DNA of 64,000 nt from Aphelocoma coerulescens (lineage: Eukaryota > Chordata > Aves > Passeriformes > Corvidae), in NCBI RefSeq assembly GCF_041296385.1, contig NC_091020.1, positions 34,421,001-34,485,000 on the forward strand, in the 5' to 3' direction. The notes beneath the pieces were generated by a model. It saw only the letters and a list, made by a program, of their open reading frames with translations. It made no database searches and was not told the DNA's origin. The stretch's first letter is position 1; each line of letters begins with the position of its first letter. A program made the translations under genes and the position numbers. Shown in pieces: positions 48,552 through 60,385 of the stretch.

Positions 48552-48945
48552 ATCAGAGAATGGTTTGGGTTGGGAGGGAATTTAAAGCCCATCCAGTTTC
48601 TGGGCAGGGACACCTCCCACTGTCCCAGGCTGCTCCCAGCCCCAATGTCCAGCCTGGCCTTGGGCACTGCCAGGGATCCAGGGGCAGCCCCAGCTGCTCT
48701 GGGCACCCTGTGCCAGGGCCTGCCCACCCTCCCAGGGAACAATTCCTGCCCAATATCCCATCTAAATCTCCCCACTTTCAGCCTAAAGCCATTCCCTGTG
48801 TCCTGTCCCTCCATCCCTTGTCCCCAGTCCCTCTCCAGCTCTCCTGGAGCCCCTTCAGGCCCTGCAAGGGGCTCTGAGCTCTCCCAGGAGCCTTCTCCTC
48901 TCCAGGCTGAACAATCCCAACTCTCCAAGCCTGCCCTTATAGCAG
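48552..48945 (-). mobile_element. CR1 LINE, long 3' fragment (minus)
   Basis: Begins ATCAGAGAATGGTTTGGGTTGGGAGGGA, passes the GGGACACCTCCCACTGTCCC and shared approximately 70-bp blocks, then AAGCCATTCCCTGTGTCC and CCTTCTCCTCTCCAGGCTGA, and stops at about 48945. Very close in sequence to the 44263 copy in the overlapping parts, so both likely came from a recently active subfamily. Confidence 0.95.
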
Positions 48946-50180
48946 GATGTAGTTCCTGCTCATGGATCCCTGCTTAACAGAGGCCTTTTGTTTTATTTTT
49001 GAGTTTAAACAAAGCTTCCATTTTCTTCAATCCTGCCCAGGTGCTAAAGAGTTACAACTCCAAAACATCCCTTGGTTTTCCCACAACCTTTTTTTTTTGC
49101 AGAGTCACGGTTTTCTCAACTTTGTTTCAGAGCATTTACACACATTTAAAGCTGAGCTGGCCACAATGACCTTTCAGCACAGCACGCAGAAAACTGAATC
49201 TGGTAACTCTGTTTTTACTGACTGTTGCACATTTCCCAAGTACTCAGGTCAATACTTTGCAGCATTTCTCTAACAACAAATCTGCAATATGGGAAAGAAA
49301 GCATTTGCCCACCTCCAAATTGTTGCTGGAGGCAACAGAGATTTTCCTTAACCTGTATCTGGTACGATTTTCCATTGAGCACTAGAAAAAGGAGGATAAA
49401 AAAGAGTTTGTAAAACATGAGCTCTCTATTTTTCATGAGACGATTTTATGTACGTTGTGTTAGGTCAATGAGGTGCAAAGTTTTGCCTAATTAACAGAGC
49501 AGGATACTACTAATTAATCAGATGAGATAATGCCAGTAGGGCCCCCCTTATCAGGAGCAGAGAAAATGGCTTTAGGAATTTCCCCAAAGTCTTAAATTCT
49601 GCAGTTTGCATAACATGAGGTGCCTCTGCAAGCCCTTGCTGGGCAACTCCCCACAGCCAGGATTGCCTTCACCAGCAAAGAGTTAAAGGGTGAGAGTTTT
49701 CCTGAAGAAATTGGTGAGGTTTTGCCATGTGGATCTCACCTTTCTATTTCTCTACATGACCTTTTCTGAATATTTCAGTGGGGTTTTTTTTTCCTTGTAC
49801 AGCTCACTCATCCAAAACCCCACACAGATCCCGCTCCCTATTGATTTTGTTCATTGTACAAAATGCTGACTGAAGGAATAGGATAAAACTCTACTCCTCT
49901 TGGCTTTTCCCAACTTCCATTGGTTCAGGAAGGTCGGAGGGAAATGCTCAACTCCCCCCTCCAAACGAGGGCTTGCTTGGGAACTGTGGATTAATGTTCA
50001 GATTGTTACAAGCATCATGAGCTGCTGCTCAGACATCTCCACGCTTGAAAGATTGGCAAGCCAGCAAATTCATGGGTTGGTCACTGATTTTTGGGTTTTC
50101 CCATTTGTGATAATTTTAATCTGGATGTGGGACTGCATCTCCAGTGCTTCTCTTTGTTTTTCTAGGAAAATCAATTATCA
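48946..50180. other. Unique non-coding sequence
   Basis: No gene is supported. A T-run lies at about 49089-49098 and a T/G patch near 49783. Confidence 0.55.
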
Positions 50181-50676
50181 GGGAATCCCAGAATGGTTTG
50201 GGTTGGAAGAGACCTTAAAAGCCCCTCCAGTGTCCTGGGCAGGGACACCTTCCACCATCCCAGGTGGCTCCAAGCCCCATCCAACCTGGCCTTGGACACT
50301 GCCAGGGATCCAGGGGCAGCCCCAGCTGCTCTGGGCACCCTGTGCCAGGGCCTGCCCACCCTCCCAGGGAACAATTCCTTCCCCATATCAAATCTAAATT
50401 AACCCTCTTTCATCTTAAAGCCATTTCCCCTTGTCCTGTCACCCCTGCTCCTTGTAAATTGCCTCTCTCCAGCTGTATTTTATGCTCCTTTCAGGGACTG
50501 GAAGGTCACAATGAGGTCACCCCAAAGGTTCTCCTCTCCAGGCTGAACAATCCCAATTCTCCCAGCCTTTCCTCCATCCCTCTCATCAGCTCAGTGGTTT
50601 CCTCTTGCCTGGCTCCAACACCTCCATGTCTTTCCTGTGCTGTGGACCCAGAGCTGGAGGCAGAACTCAACAGAAA
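50181..50676 (-). mobile_element. CR1 LINE, longest 3' fragment (minus)
   Basis: Starts GGGAATCCCAGAATGGTTTGGG and extends through the shared block, AAAGCCATTTCCCCTTGTCC, CTCCTCTCCAGGCTGAACAA and CCTGGCTCCAACACCTCCAT to GACCCAGAGCTGGAGGCAGA. At about 496 bp it retains more of the ORF2-end antisense than any other copy. The 139- and 165-codon plus frames that run into it are repeat artefacts. Confidence 0.95.
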
Positions 50677-51240
50677 GTCTTAATTCCAGGAGGTCCCAGT
50701 GCCTGCAAAGCAGCACAGCTCCTTCTTTAGCTCTCAGCTGGTGGAGTGGGTGAGAAAACAGCTATACTAGACACCACTTCAACCTCCATCAATTGAGCTG
50801 TAATTGGTATATCCTACCTGGAATTCGAGCGGGATATTTATTTTCCCAAATTAGCTTAGCCATAGTAGTGGAGCAGATTCCCATTTCTGTATTTGATGGG
50901 GGTTTTTAGCATGCAGCTTGAAAACTGGGAATAAGACAGCTAAAAGAAAGAAAAAACCCACTCCAGCTTCCCCTGGCTGTAATACCTAAGGCAAAGGACC
51001 CTCTTTGATGGAATAAAATGTTTCAGCACAGTGCGGAAGGCACAATGTGCTGAGGGAGGTGGTGCAAACATCCTCTGTTCCTCCTCAGCTACTCCCAAAA
51101 TGAGGGACAGACAGAAGGAAGAGCCTGAGCTGCTCCCTCTGGAGCAAGTTTGGCATGAAAGAACATTTTATACCAAAAGAGACAACCCTTCCCTCTTCAT
51201 CCTCCTAAATGGTAATTTTCCTCCTTGGAAAGGAAAACTT
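50677..51240. other. Unique non-coding sequence
   Basis: No supported feature; a 110-codon plus frame beginning at 51031 runs into CR1 and lacks domains. Confidence 0.55.
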
Positions 51241-51309
51241 GGTTCCCTGCCCATGGCAGGGGTTGGATGGTCTTTAAGGTCCCTTCCAACCCCAACCATT
51301 CTGGAATTG
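51241..51309 (+). mobile_element. CR1 LINE 3' stub (plus)
   Basis: CCTGCCCATGGCAGGGGTTGGATGG, then TTTAAGGTCCCTTCCAACCCCAACCATTCTGGAATTG. Only about the last 69 bp remain, with a shortened octamer. Confidence 0.9.
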
Positions 51310-51429
51310 ATCCTATGGCTCTTGGTTTATAATACAAAATATTCTGTGATGCTTTTTGCATGAACAGCTACAGAATGTTCCATTCTTCAGCTTTTACTGA
51401 CAATCTTCTCCCCCTGGAATAAAAGATTA

Positions 51430-51480
51430 ATTTATATTTTCCTGTTATTTATATTTCCTATTATTTCTATTTCCTATTTT
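51430..51480. repeat. Imperfect approximately 16-bp A/T-rich tandem repeat
   Basis: About three copies of ATTTATATTTCCTATT-like units, differing by single changes (TTTTCCTGTT, TTTCCTATT, TTTCCTATT). Confidence 0.7.
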
Positions 51481-52657
51481 ACAGTGCCTGCACCGCTGTA
51501 GAAAAGGGGCAGCACAGCATTATTTTTCTGTCTGCTTACTCAATCATTGTGGGAGAAATCAGCTGTTTTAGAGATGTATCCCAAAGTAGGTCAGGACAGA
51601 ACGAGAGAAGTCTGTGAGTACCTTTCCAAAAATAAGTGATATCCCCTGATCTGAGGCAGGCTCTGGGTGTCTGAAGACCTCACTGGCTACAGCACTGCAT
51701 TTAGAGGACTGTTAATTAGGAGTTAAAAATTAATTACCTTCAGCTGCCTGCTCTGGGGCTGGAGGTGCTGCTGGCAGATGTGCAGAGCTGCAGCAGCACT
51801 CCTGATGGCAAAGGTGGTTGAGTTTAGACTATTTGTTCTGTGTTTCTGATTTTCCTCTTTTTGGGTCATTTTGGATCATTTAGGGGGGATCCATCTCCTT
51901 CCTTAGTCTGCTGATGAAACCACCAAGTGGGCTGCTGAAAGATTTTAAGATACTGACTGAGGTTGGATTTTTGGTGGGGTTGGTGGTTTTTCTTTCAAAC
52001 TTTGGAGTGTCACTGGGCTTTTTAAGTTCTACACTGATTTGAGCCTTGGTTTCCCTCTGCTTCAGTTCCCTGCCTGTAAAATGAATGAATCACATTTACC
52101 CATCTCACAGGAGCATTGTGTAAATGCATCCACAAAAAGATAGTCAGCTGTCCCAAATCATTTAACGGGAAGATATGGATACATAAAATAAACATCTGAA
52201 AGCCTTCCTGGCCAGGGCAGAGAAATACAAAGAATATTTTTCCGTGCCAGCAACCAGCAAGTAATTTTGAGTGTGAGTAATTCTTCCCTTCAGAGACAAG
52301 CACCAAACACATGCACTGAGCTGTGGATTTAACCGGAAATGTGGAATTATCAAGTGTTCCACCAAGCCGTAGGCTGATCTTGCTCATTAATCCAGAATTT
52401 GGCATAAAAGGGATCAGGAAATAGTTTGTTTAATTGTTTTTTACTCTGCTTCCTTCCAAGTCCATCTTTTTCCATTAATGACAGCCTCCAAAGCATTTGG
52501 AGGCAGGCAGACACCAGGAATTAATTCCCCTGACAACGTGGATTGCTGGCACCAGTGTGGTGTTGCCAAAGCACTATTGCAGGGCTGTTCCTAATATTGT
52601 GCTCCTAAAAGTGAGTGGCTGCACTCTGGCCTTTGCTTTGCTGTTCTTGGGGTATGG
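51481..52657. other. Unique non-coding sequence
   Basis: No gene is supported. The 127-codon minus frame at 52022-52405 has no recognisable domain. Confidence 0.55.
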
Positions 52658-52707
52658 TATTTTATTGTATTTTATTGTATTTTATTGTATTTTATTGTAT
52701 TTTATTG
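52658..52707. repeat. Perfect decamer tandem repeat (TATTTTATTG)5
   Basis: Five exact head-to-tail copies of TATTTTATTG. All copies match, so it is a recent or unstable array. Tyr/Phe/Ile/Val/Leu-rich open frames here are artefacts. Confidence 0.95.
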
Positions 52708-55379
52708 TAATTGTTTTGCTTTATAATGAAACACTGCTCCAAGCCCCAATGGTTGTGCCTGAGCTTCCAGGTTTTTTCAGTAAATGCATCCCACGCTCTC
52801 AAACTCCAGAGAATAATTAATAAGGCTTCATTTATTATCGATCTGCATGCATATAGCTTAACCTCATGGTTTTGGAGTCAATGATTTTTTGGTTGACCTG
52901 ATGGTGATTTCACTGGAATTACTGCTCCTGACCTGCACTTCCGCTGCAGCTTCACTGTAAATAGAGGAAAACCAAGGAACTTCCTCTCCTTTGTTGGACA
53001 GCCTTGCAGAGCCAAATACATCAGCTGAAATATTTATGTCTCTGCAAGCTTAAAATGAGAATTTTGTGTGTCCAACAATTCATAGAGGGTTTTTTCAGGA
53101 AGTGTTTTGTAAATTTTTTTGTGTTAGAGCAACTCAAAGCACTTCAAGGTCCTGGAAGTCTGAGTGAGACTTGATTAAGCTGAAAAGCTCCTTGCTGGAA
53201 TTGCTGTTGTCATGCCCACATGAGGATTAAGCCAATGACACCCTGGCTCTGTGGCTTTTAAGAGGTTTCTTTACTATAAAGCAGCATTATCTGACTTGTT
53301 TGGAGGTTTTGCCACATTCTAGCTCATTTTGAGCATTTCTGTTCAATTACCAGCAAAAGCTCGACTTTTCCATATTCCAAAGACTTGTGGAAAAGCCATT
53401 CACTCTTTTGCTCCCTCCCCAGGACCTCAACTCTTTTCCAACTCCTCCTGGCTGGAATGAAACCAGGAATCAGGAGATGAGCTCTCAGCTTGGGGATGTT
53501 TTGTAGCGAAGCCCTTCCTTACCTTGTCAAGTGAAATGATCTTTGCACTGTCAAGCAAATGACACCTCCATCCTCAGCCCTCCAGCTGCTTTATTTTGCA
53601 GGGGACTTGTGTAATTCAGCAAACTCCTGCTCTCCTCACATCCACCAGCCCTCACATGCTGGGAGAACATCCCACAAAATGCTGCTTTGCCTTTTTCCCA
53701 TCCCCGAAAGGCCTTTTATTCTAGCCTTGACTTTGTGTAAGAACAAGAAGGCTGCAAGAACAAATAGCCTTGACTTTGAATAAGGAGCAGACTTTAACTA
53801 AAGCTTCAGATTTCCTTTGGATTTGCTTCTCTCAAAAGAAAAATCTACAAATCCTCACCTTTAGAGTACAGCATCCCCTTTTTCTTTTTTCATTTTGCTG
53901 CCAAATAAGGAAAAGGAACATTTTTGCCCCAAAAAACAAAGGGTGCACATAATTTCCATCCCATTTATCAGCAAAGGTTCTGTAGCAAGATGTGGCCATA
54001 TTGCTTTGCAGCCCTATCAGACAAGGTTTTAGCAAAAACTACCATTGCACAGGTACTTGGGAAAAGCTTCCAACATCCTCGTTGTGGATTTGGTGGGTGG
54101 GGATTGTCGGTGCCCGAGTGGAGCCCCAAATTGAGGCACTTAGGGAGCTCTTCCCTTTCCTCAAATAGACTTGCTGGGTGTCTTAAATGGAGATAAGCAT
54201 CCCAAATGATTTATCTTTGAAGAGTTTGGCCACTGAATGTGAATTTTTATCATTTAAATTTCCAGTAATTCCTGTAGCTGGTGGATCATGACTGACTTCC
54301 TCCTGAACAGTGCAATAAACTCATGTCTTTTCTGCCAACCACTTTATACCTTTATCAAAACCACTTGAAACCTTTAATTCTCTGACAGTGAGAAGAAAAT
54401 TTATGACAAGGCTGAATTCTAAAGAAAGGTCATTTGTACATCCCTGAGCAAATCCCTCCCCAATCAGGGCCCTGCCAGCTTTCAAAGAGACACAGAAAGG
54501 TCTTTGAGTGCCTGTCATCTCTGGGAATAACAGCATCAATATGCACGGAGGTTAATGCCTCACAAAGGAACAGGAATCTGCATATTACATTTATCAAAAG
54601 ATGTGTAAATGAGCCATATAGGAGGCTCCTACAATGCCTCGCATAATTTATTCCGTGTACAATAAAGAGCTGATCAGATTTCACGCATGTTTACTTTGGG
54701 AAAGATAACTGCCAGTGTTTGAACCAGCCACGGAATACAAATAGGGTTCAAAGTAATGTGTTTATCTACCTGACATTTTAATCTTGAAAACTTTCTTATT
54801 CCCATTGTTTTGACAAAGAGGTTCCCCTTTGTGAGAATAATCTCTCCCCAACACGAGAGGACTTGCTTTGTTGGAGACACACAATATATCTGGGAGTTTA
54901 TTAGATATGCAGAAGTGAAACAAAAGGCCCATAGTAGCACCATTTATATTTCTGATATGGTTTATTTTCTTTCTTGAACTTTGAAGGAGAGGAAAATTAA
55001 TTAAACCTGAAGTTTTAGAAATAGAGAAATCCTGGTTGCATAACTCAAAAGTGCAGAGCCTCATGCTGCAATCTTGCTCCTTGAGCATCCTTGACAAGTC
55101 AAGTTGGGCCCTTGTGCATCCATTTCCTTCTAATTCTAACCAGCTCACATTTTTCCTCTCAGTGTGAGTATTAGCTAAGAGAAACACACAATTTAAACTT
55201 TTTACAGTTCAATTTCACATTGCTTAGGCATCAGTTAGTGTCCAAGGCTTCTCCCATAATTAAATATTCTGATTTCAACAGATGGACGTTTTTACCAGCG
55301 AATCATTCTGAATTTACCCTTACCTTTACCTTAGATTTGCTGGCTGTTAGGTCTTTGCTCTGCAGGGTCTGGCAGGTGC
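52708..55379. other. Unique non-coding sequence
   Basis: No gene is supported. A 14-base direct repeat TAGCCTTGACTTTG occurs at 53722-53735 and 53765-53778. Frames up to 141 codons (54762-55187, minus) lack domains. Confidence 0.55.
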
Positions 55380-55910
55380 AGAGGAAGCTTTTCAGTTTTC
55401 CCCTCCCAGTTACTCCCCAAATCCTTGCTGCTCACCACAGGAACATCTGCGAGAGGATCGGAGCCGCTGCTCGCCGAGCTCACCTTCAGCATCCCCCGCA
55501 GACTCTTCCCTGCAGCGGCTGCAGCTGAGTTTCCCAAATCCTCCATGCTGGAGGGAATCCTGCTGCTGCCAGGGAGCTCAGCAGAGGAACAGACCCTTCT
55601 TTGTTCTCAGTTCAGGTGCTGAAGGTTCTTCGGAGCTGCTGTTGAACTCCCTCTTTAACCTCCCCGCCCAATTCCTTTCAATCCGTGCGATCAAGTTCTC
55701 AAGCCTGCTGGATCTAAAGCTCCGGAGAGAGATTTTGGCGTGCAAAAGCCTCATCCCCAGCAGGACACTGCCCTACCAAGTCCTTGGAAGCATGGCTTGG
55801 CCCTTGTTTGCCCCGCTGTTTGTGGGCTGCTCCATCATCCCACGGTGATCGGGTGTCTCCCACCGCTCCGGTGTCAAAGGCACGACCTCATTTCACACCG
55901 AGTTACTCTG
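55380..55910. promoter_or_regulatory. GC-rich CpG-bearing segment, candidate exon or regulatory
   Basis: I count about 20 CpGs in 55441-55910, several times the flanking density but weaker than the 20.5 kb island. A minus frame (55331-55546) reads MEDLGNSAAAAAGKSLRGML from its first ATG and is open further upstream to a stop near 55614. Its stop codon TAA is followed directly by GGTAAAGGTAAGG, a donor-like sequence. The frame is unrecognised. It could be an unannotated exon, a promoter-proximal segment, or chance. Confidence 0.3.
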
Positions 55911-56285
55911 AACTCAAGGAATTAACTGCAGAACAAGTAGCTGTGTTTCCCAGCCCTCAAATTCTGTTTTTAAATAATTCTTAAGTATCTTCTAAAAAGT
56001 CTACAGGGCACTGGAGTTTTGCAGAACTCCGCCAAAGCTTTTTTCCTTCGCATAAGTGGATGTGCATATAGATATTTAATATAATAAAACTGTTTGCATA
56101 ATTTAGATTATCGCAGTATTCATCATCTTCAAGAGGCTCTGTCGGTCTGCTCTGTTGTGCCCAAGCAGACAGTGACTTTTTCACCAGGTCTAGAGCAACG
56201 AGCCCAAAGGGATTTTTGTGGTAAGAAGGATGTGGGGACAAAGCAGGGACAGCTTTTTAGCAGGGCCTGTTGTGATAGGAGAAGG
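55911..56285. other. Unique non-coding sequence
   Basis: AT-rich, no supported feature. Confidence 0.55.
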
Positions 56286-56545
56286 TGCAATGGTGTTCAA
56301 CTGAAGGAGAGTCAGTTTGGATGGGAGGTGAGGAAAAATCCTTCCCTGGGAGGGTGGGCAGGCCCTGGCACAGGGTGCCCAGAGCAGCTGGGGCTGCCCC
56401 TGGATCCCTGGCAGTGCCCAAGGCCAGGCTGGACATTGGGGCTGGGAGCAGCCTGGGACAGTGGGAGGTGTCCCTGCCATGGCAGGGGTGGCACAGATGG
56501 GTTTTAAGGTCTCTCCCAACCCAAACCATTCCACGATTCTCTGAT
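56286..56545 (+). mobile_element. CR1 LINE 3' fragment, intact end (plus)
   Basis: Starts in TGCAATGGTGTTCAACTGAAGG (the GGCTTTAAACTGAAAG region of CR1), carries the approximately 70-bp shared block, then ATTGGGGCTGGGAGCAGCCT, and ends CCCAACCCAAACCATTCCACGATTCTCTGATT with terminal octamer relics. It is the most complete plus-strand copy of the common TGGTTTGGGTTGG type here. Confidence 0.95.
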
Positions 56546-59500
56546 TGCACAGTCAAAGAAGGGTCACAGCAACAAAAGGCAGGTGCAACCTTGGTTAATA
56601 TTGTGCTGAAGGGAAAAATTCGGTGCTAAATCCAGGCAGATCCACTTAAGCACGAGACAAAAACAGACGTCATTGAAAGTGTCTGTTAAAAAGAAAACTT
56701 ACACCCCAAAATCCACTCCTTCCACTACAGCCTCGAGTGAGTCGGTGTTTGCCTATCCCAGCCTTCATCAGCTGGAACTGGCTTTCCCCAAGGACAGCCA
56801 GCACCTCCTTTGCACGGATCTTCTCGTTCTCCTGTTGCAACTCTTACACCATTTTCCCAGGAGCCATGGGAATTAGGGTATAAATAGCATTCCTTCATCA
56901 GTTCCCAAATGCTCCCCATTAAACGTGCCCGGTTAATGCAGTCACACGGCTTGGAAAATGCCAGTCACTCCTGGCAAAACGATTTCTGCTACAACATGAA
57001 TATGTCAGTAACTCTTCATTTTTTTTAAAAACCAGCTTTTTAGTTTTTGGCAGAGAGGGAGTCTTCATGAGGAGGAATAGAACGACCTGAACAAGCAACC
57101 ATAGAAACCACACAGAGATAATGCTGTCCCAGGAGACAAATTTCCTTCCCATATAAATTTAGATGGCCTGTATAGGTTTGCAGCTCCCTCTTCCAAGCTG
57201 CTCCAGCGGGAGATGATCCTCGCTGCTTATTCACAAACTTGGAGCAGAGATGAGACTGAACATGCATTATATACATTAAAAAAGAAACCCCTGTTGAAGC
57301 AGGATCCCTGAAACACTTGCCTTTTATGTGGAAAAACTGCTACAACAGTGTTTTATTCTGGGAGCCCAGTTGCCTCTGTGTGAGTCATCCGAGGAGTTAA
57401 GTCAGCGAAAACATTTGTGATAATACAATGAACCAGCAGAACGAGTTTTGCCACAATGGATGTATTCAAAAAAGGGCCCTGTGCTTACACACAGCATACT
57501 CTGGGTTTACTCACAGCCTGCTGCAAGGTTTGGGGCAGGTGTAGGTTGTGGTTCAGGTAGATTTTGGGATATTTCAGACTGTTTTCCCGGCTAAAGTTGA
57601 AACCAGGCTGGGAAAACCAAAGAAAGATGAAAAATGCAACTTAGCAGCAAGAAGTCATATGAATGGAGAAATATATTAATGCTATTCCATAATATCAGTA
57701 AGTTGATAGAGTTAAAACTCTGGGATTTCAGTGCTGGAACCACTCACAGGGCACAGAGGAGGAGAGAGGGTCACCTGGAGTGCAGGGGTTTGGGGTTATA
57801 GCTTTTGTCAACCCAAGAAAATCTGTTGTTTATGTTAAAAATTTTAATTTAGAAATGTAATTTGGGCAATGGCCCTGTACTTGGGTCTGTTAAGAATGAT
57901 GTGGCCTGTTCCTAAGCTGAAGCTGGCATCCTGATTTATTTCAAAAAGGGAAAACACAAAGACTTTTCCTGCCCCTTGGGAGCTGATCACACTCTGACCT
58001 CGCTGCTTTTTACACACTGAATTTCCAGGGCTGCCAGCTCCATGTGACTCTTTCCCCTCTGTGCTGATGGAAAGGCTTTCCCTGGGAGCTGTGAAATGCA
58101 GGATTTTGTTCTGTCCTAATTCTGTTCTGGATCTTGGGTGGTGTTTCCAGGCATTTTGTGGATGCACTGGCAGTCAGGGGATGCTCAGGCACGTGTGGGG
58201 TGTCCATCAACCACTGCTTGGTTTTTCACTCCTCCACACCTGCCCTGGACAAGAAAATATGTGGACTTCCAAGCCATTCCATAGCTCTCCTCCTGGAAAG
58301 AACATACTAAGTTACCTTTTAGTGTAAAATCCATGTATTTTAGCTCCAGTGCTAACCTGGTTTTGTTCTCGTGCAGTGCAGTAGAACTTGCAGTATTTAA
58401 TACGCATTTAAGCATTTCAGCAATGAATTATTTTAAAAAAAGTAAAATAGCTACAGGTGCTCTGTGGCAGTTATTTATGCCACTGAATTCTTAATCTATT
58501 TTAAGGATTTTTTTTAAATCTATTTTCTAGTAAAAGCAACATTCACTGCCATGAAAGATCTTCCGCTGCAGGTGATGCAGCATTTCTGTGCTTAAACCTC
58601 AGGATTACTCTGAATTCATGAACTGATAGTTTAGTTTCTTTTGAAATGCTGATAATGTGCATTTTTTTTTTACTTCTAGGGGCATCATGGGCATAGTCAG
58701 ATATGTGGTTTTGTATAGTTTGAATGTTATGTACAGTTATTTAATTGCTGCATCAGCCCACAGTACCTTCAAGCCTCCCCAAACCTGCTGGGAAACAACA
58801 ATTCCTTGTTTTTTTCCAAGAATCACGATGTGAATCAGCACTTTCTGACACTGTGGGGCTCAAGGTTGGTGTTGAAAGCTGAGAGACAGAGAGAAGGGAC
58901 AAATCATATTTTCCATGGGAAGGCCTGAACTAATTCCTCCTTGGGTTGTTGAATTCTCCAGGACTGAAATCCTGATGCTGAGGAATAGCAATGGCTCCTT
59001 GTCAGGTTGTGAACAGTTCCAATGTACATAATTATCATAAAATCACAGTCACTTCCTATTTTTCCCACTTGTGTTTGCCTATAAAGCACCAAAATCTTAT
59101 AAAACTTCTAATGCTTTTGGAATTTTGAATAGAAAACAGGGAGATTTTACCCTCTGGAGAGGATCAGCCCTAAACACTTAAAGCACCCAGTGCTCTAAAA
59201 CAAAGAGATAAGAAGAGCTTTGCTCTTAACACTGCTCCCGTGTTAAGCTTTGAGTGAACTCAGCAATTATTGGATTTAGGAGTTTTTCTGTCCAACTTTT
59301 TGTCTGAAAACACTTTCCTTTCGCATCTCTCACAAGGGTTTTCCTTGAAAGACTCTGCAAATCACTAAACTCCTTGGGGGAAAAAAAAAAATAAAGTCCT
59401 GTTTAGGATCTGTGAATAAGTTTTCTCTTCCCGAAACAATTCTGAGCATTTTCCAAATCCCCGTGTGATAAAATGACTCTGTGTTTTCCCTCCTGGGACA

Positions 59501-59699
59501 AAGGCAGCTCTGTCCCAGGGAAGGGGCCAGTTGTGCAGATGGGGTGGCAGAGGGTGACTGCTCCTTTCCCGAAAGCAGGGTTGGGATCACAGCTCTTGCT
59601 GTGCTGCCCGTGGTCCCTGGGAAAACAAGGGCTGCAAAAATTCCCATCCAGCTGCTCTCGGGGGCTTTTGTTCACTCCAAATTAAAATTATGTTGTAAT
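56546..59699. other. Unique non-coding sequence
   Basis: No gene or repeat is recognised in about 3.1 kb. Frames up to 108 codons have no recognisable domain; those at the right edge (59473-59807) reach the hexamer array. Confidence 0.55.
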
Positions 59700-59756
59700 G
59701 GGTTTGGGTTTGGGTTTGGGTTTGGGTTTGGGTTTGGGTTTGGGTTTGGGTTTGGG
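59700..59756 (+). repeat. (GGGTTT)n hexamer array, G-quadruplex motif
   Basis: A perfect array of nine GGGTTT units plus a final GGG (57 bases, ten G-triplets with T3 loops) on the plus strand. It should form stable G-quadruplexes with two or more alternative registers. The unit differs from the vertebrate telomere repeat (TTAGGG) by one base. Frames through it read Gly-Leu, Gly-Phe or Pro-Lys dipeptides and are artefacts. Confidence 0.97.
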
Positions 59757-60210
59757 AGGAGCCAAGTTAGATGTTGGAGCTACCCAGTCACAAAACAACC
59801 TTGTTGAACTCCAGGAGTTTCCCATCAAAGCATTGAATCCCAGAACCAGCCACAGCCCTTCCCATGGTGAAAGCAATGAAATTGCTTTTAGCATTTATTT
59901 AGTTGCTGTTAATGAGTGAAAATTATCTATAAACCCACCAACTTTTTGGTTATTTTAATCAAATTTTTGGTTCAAAAAGGAGGATGAACTCTTTATTACC
60001 ACTCATGGATTTAGTTTTGTAAACTGCTGGTCTGAGTGTATTTACGACACGTACAAATGTACCAAAAATGTCAGGCAGCCTCAGGTGTAGAAAGTCTTTC
60101 TTGCCAAGAATAAGACTTGACACAGTGAGACATTACAGCAAGAAAGGGGAGAAGACAGAATCCCAGCATTCCCAGATCTTCACTGTTCCACCTCACAAGA
60201 AAGAAAGAGA
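59757..60210. other. Unique non-coding sequence
   Basis: No supported feature. Confidence 0.55.
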
Positions 60211-60385
60211 ATAGGTTTAGGTTGGATACTGGGAAGGAATTGTTCCCTGGGAGGGTGGGCAGGCCCTGGCACAGGGTGCCCAGAGCAGCTGGGGCTGCCC
60301 CTGGATCCCTGGCAGTGCCCAAGGCCAGGCTGGACATTGGGGCTGGGAGCAGCCTGGGATAGTGGGAGGTGTCCCTGCCCGTGGC
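60211..60385 (+). mobile_element. CR1 LINE fragment lacking its 3' end (plus)
   Basis: Starts ATAGGTTTAGGTTGGATACTGG, includes the shared block, ACATTGGGGCTGGGAGCAGC and GTGGGAGGTGTCCCTGCCC, then breaks off after CGTGGCAAAGC. The GGTCCCTCCCAACCCAAACC tail and the octamer are missing. CR1 copies normally lose the 5' end and keep the 3' end, so this one has had a later deletion or another rearrangement at its 3' side. Confidence 0.9.

Noticed and set aside
59700..59756. Interstitial vertebrate telomere repeat
   Set aside because: The unit is GGGTTT with no GGGTTA copies, so it is not the canonical telomere repeat, although a diverged origin cannot be excluded.
59473..59919. Gly-Phe, Gly-Leu or Pro-Lys dipeptide repeat proteins
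   Set aside because: They are translations of the (GGGTTT)n array in different frames.
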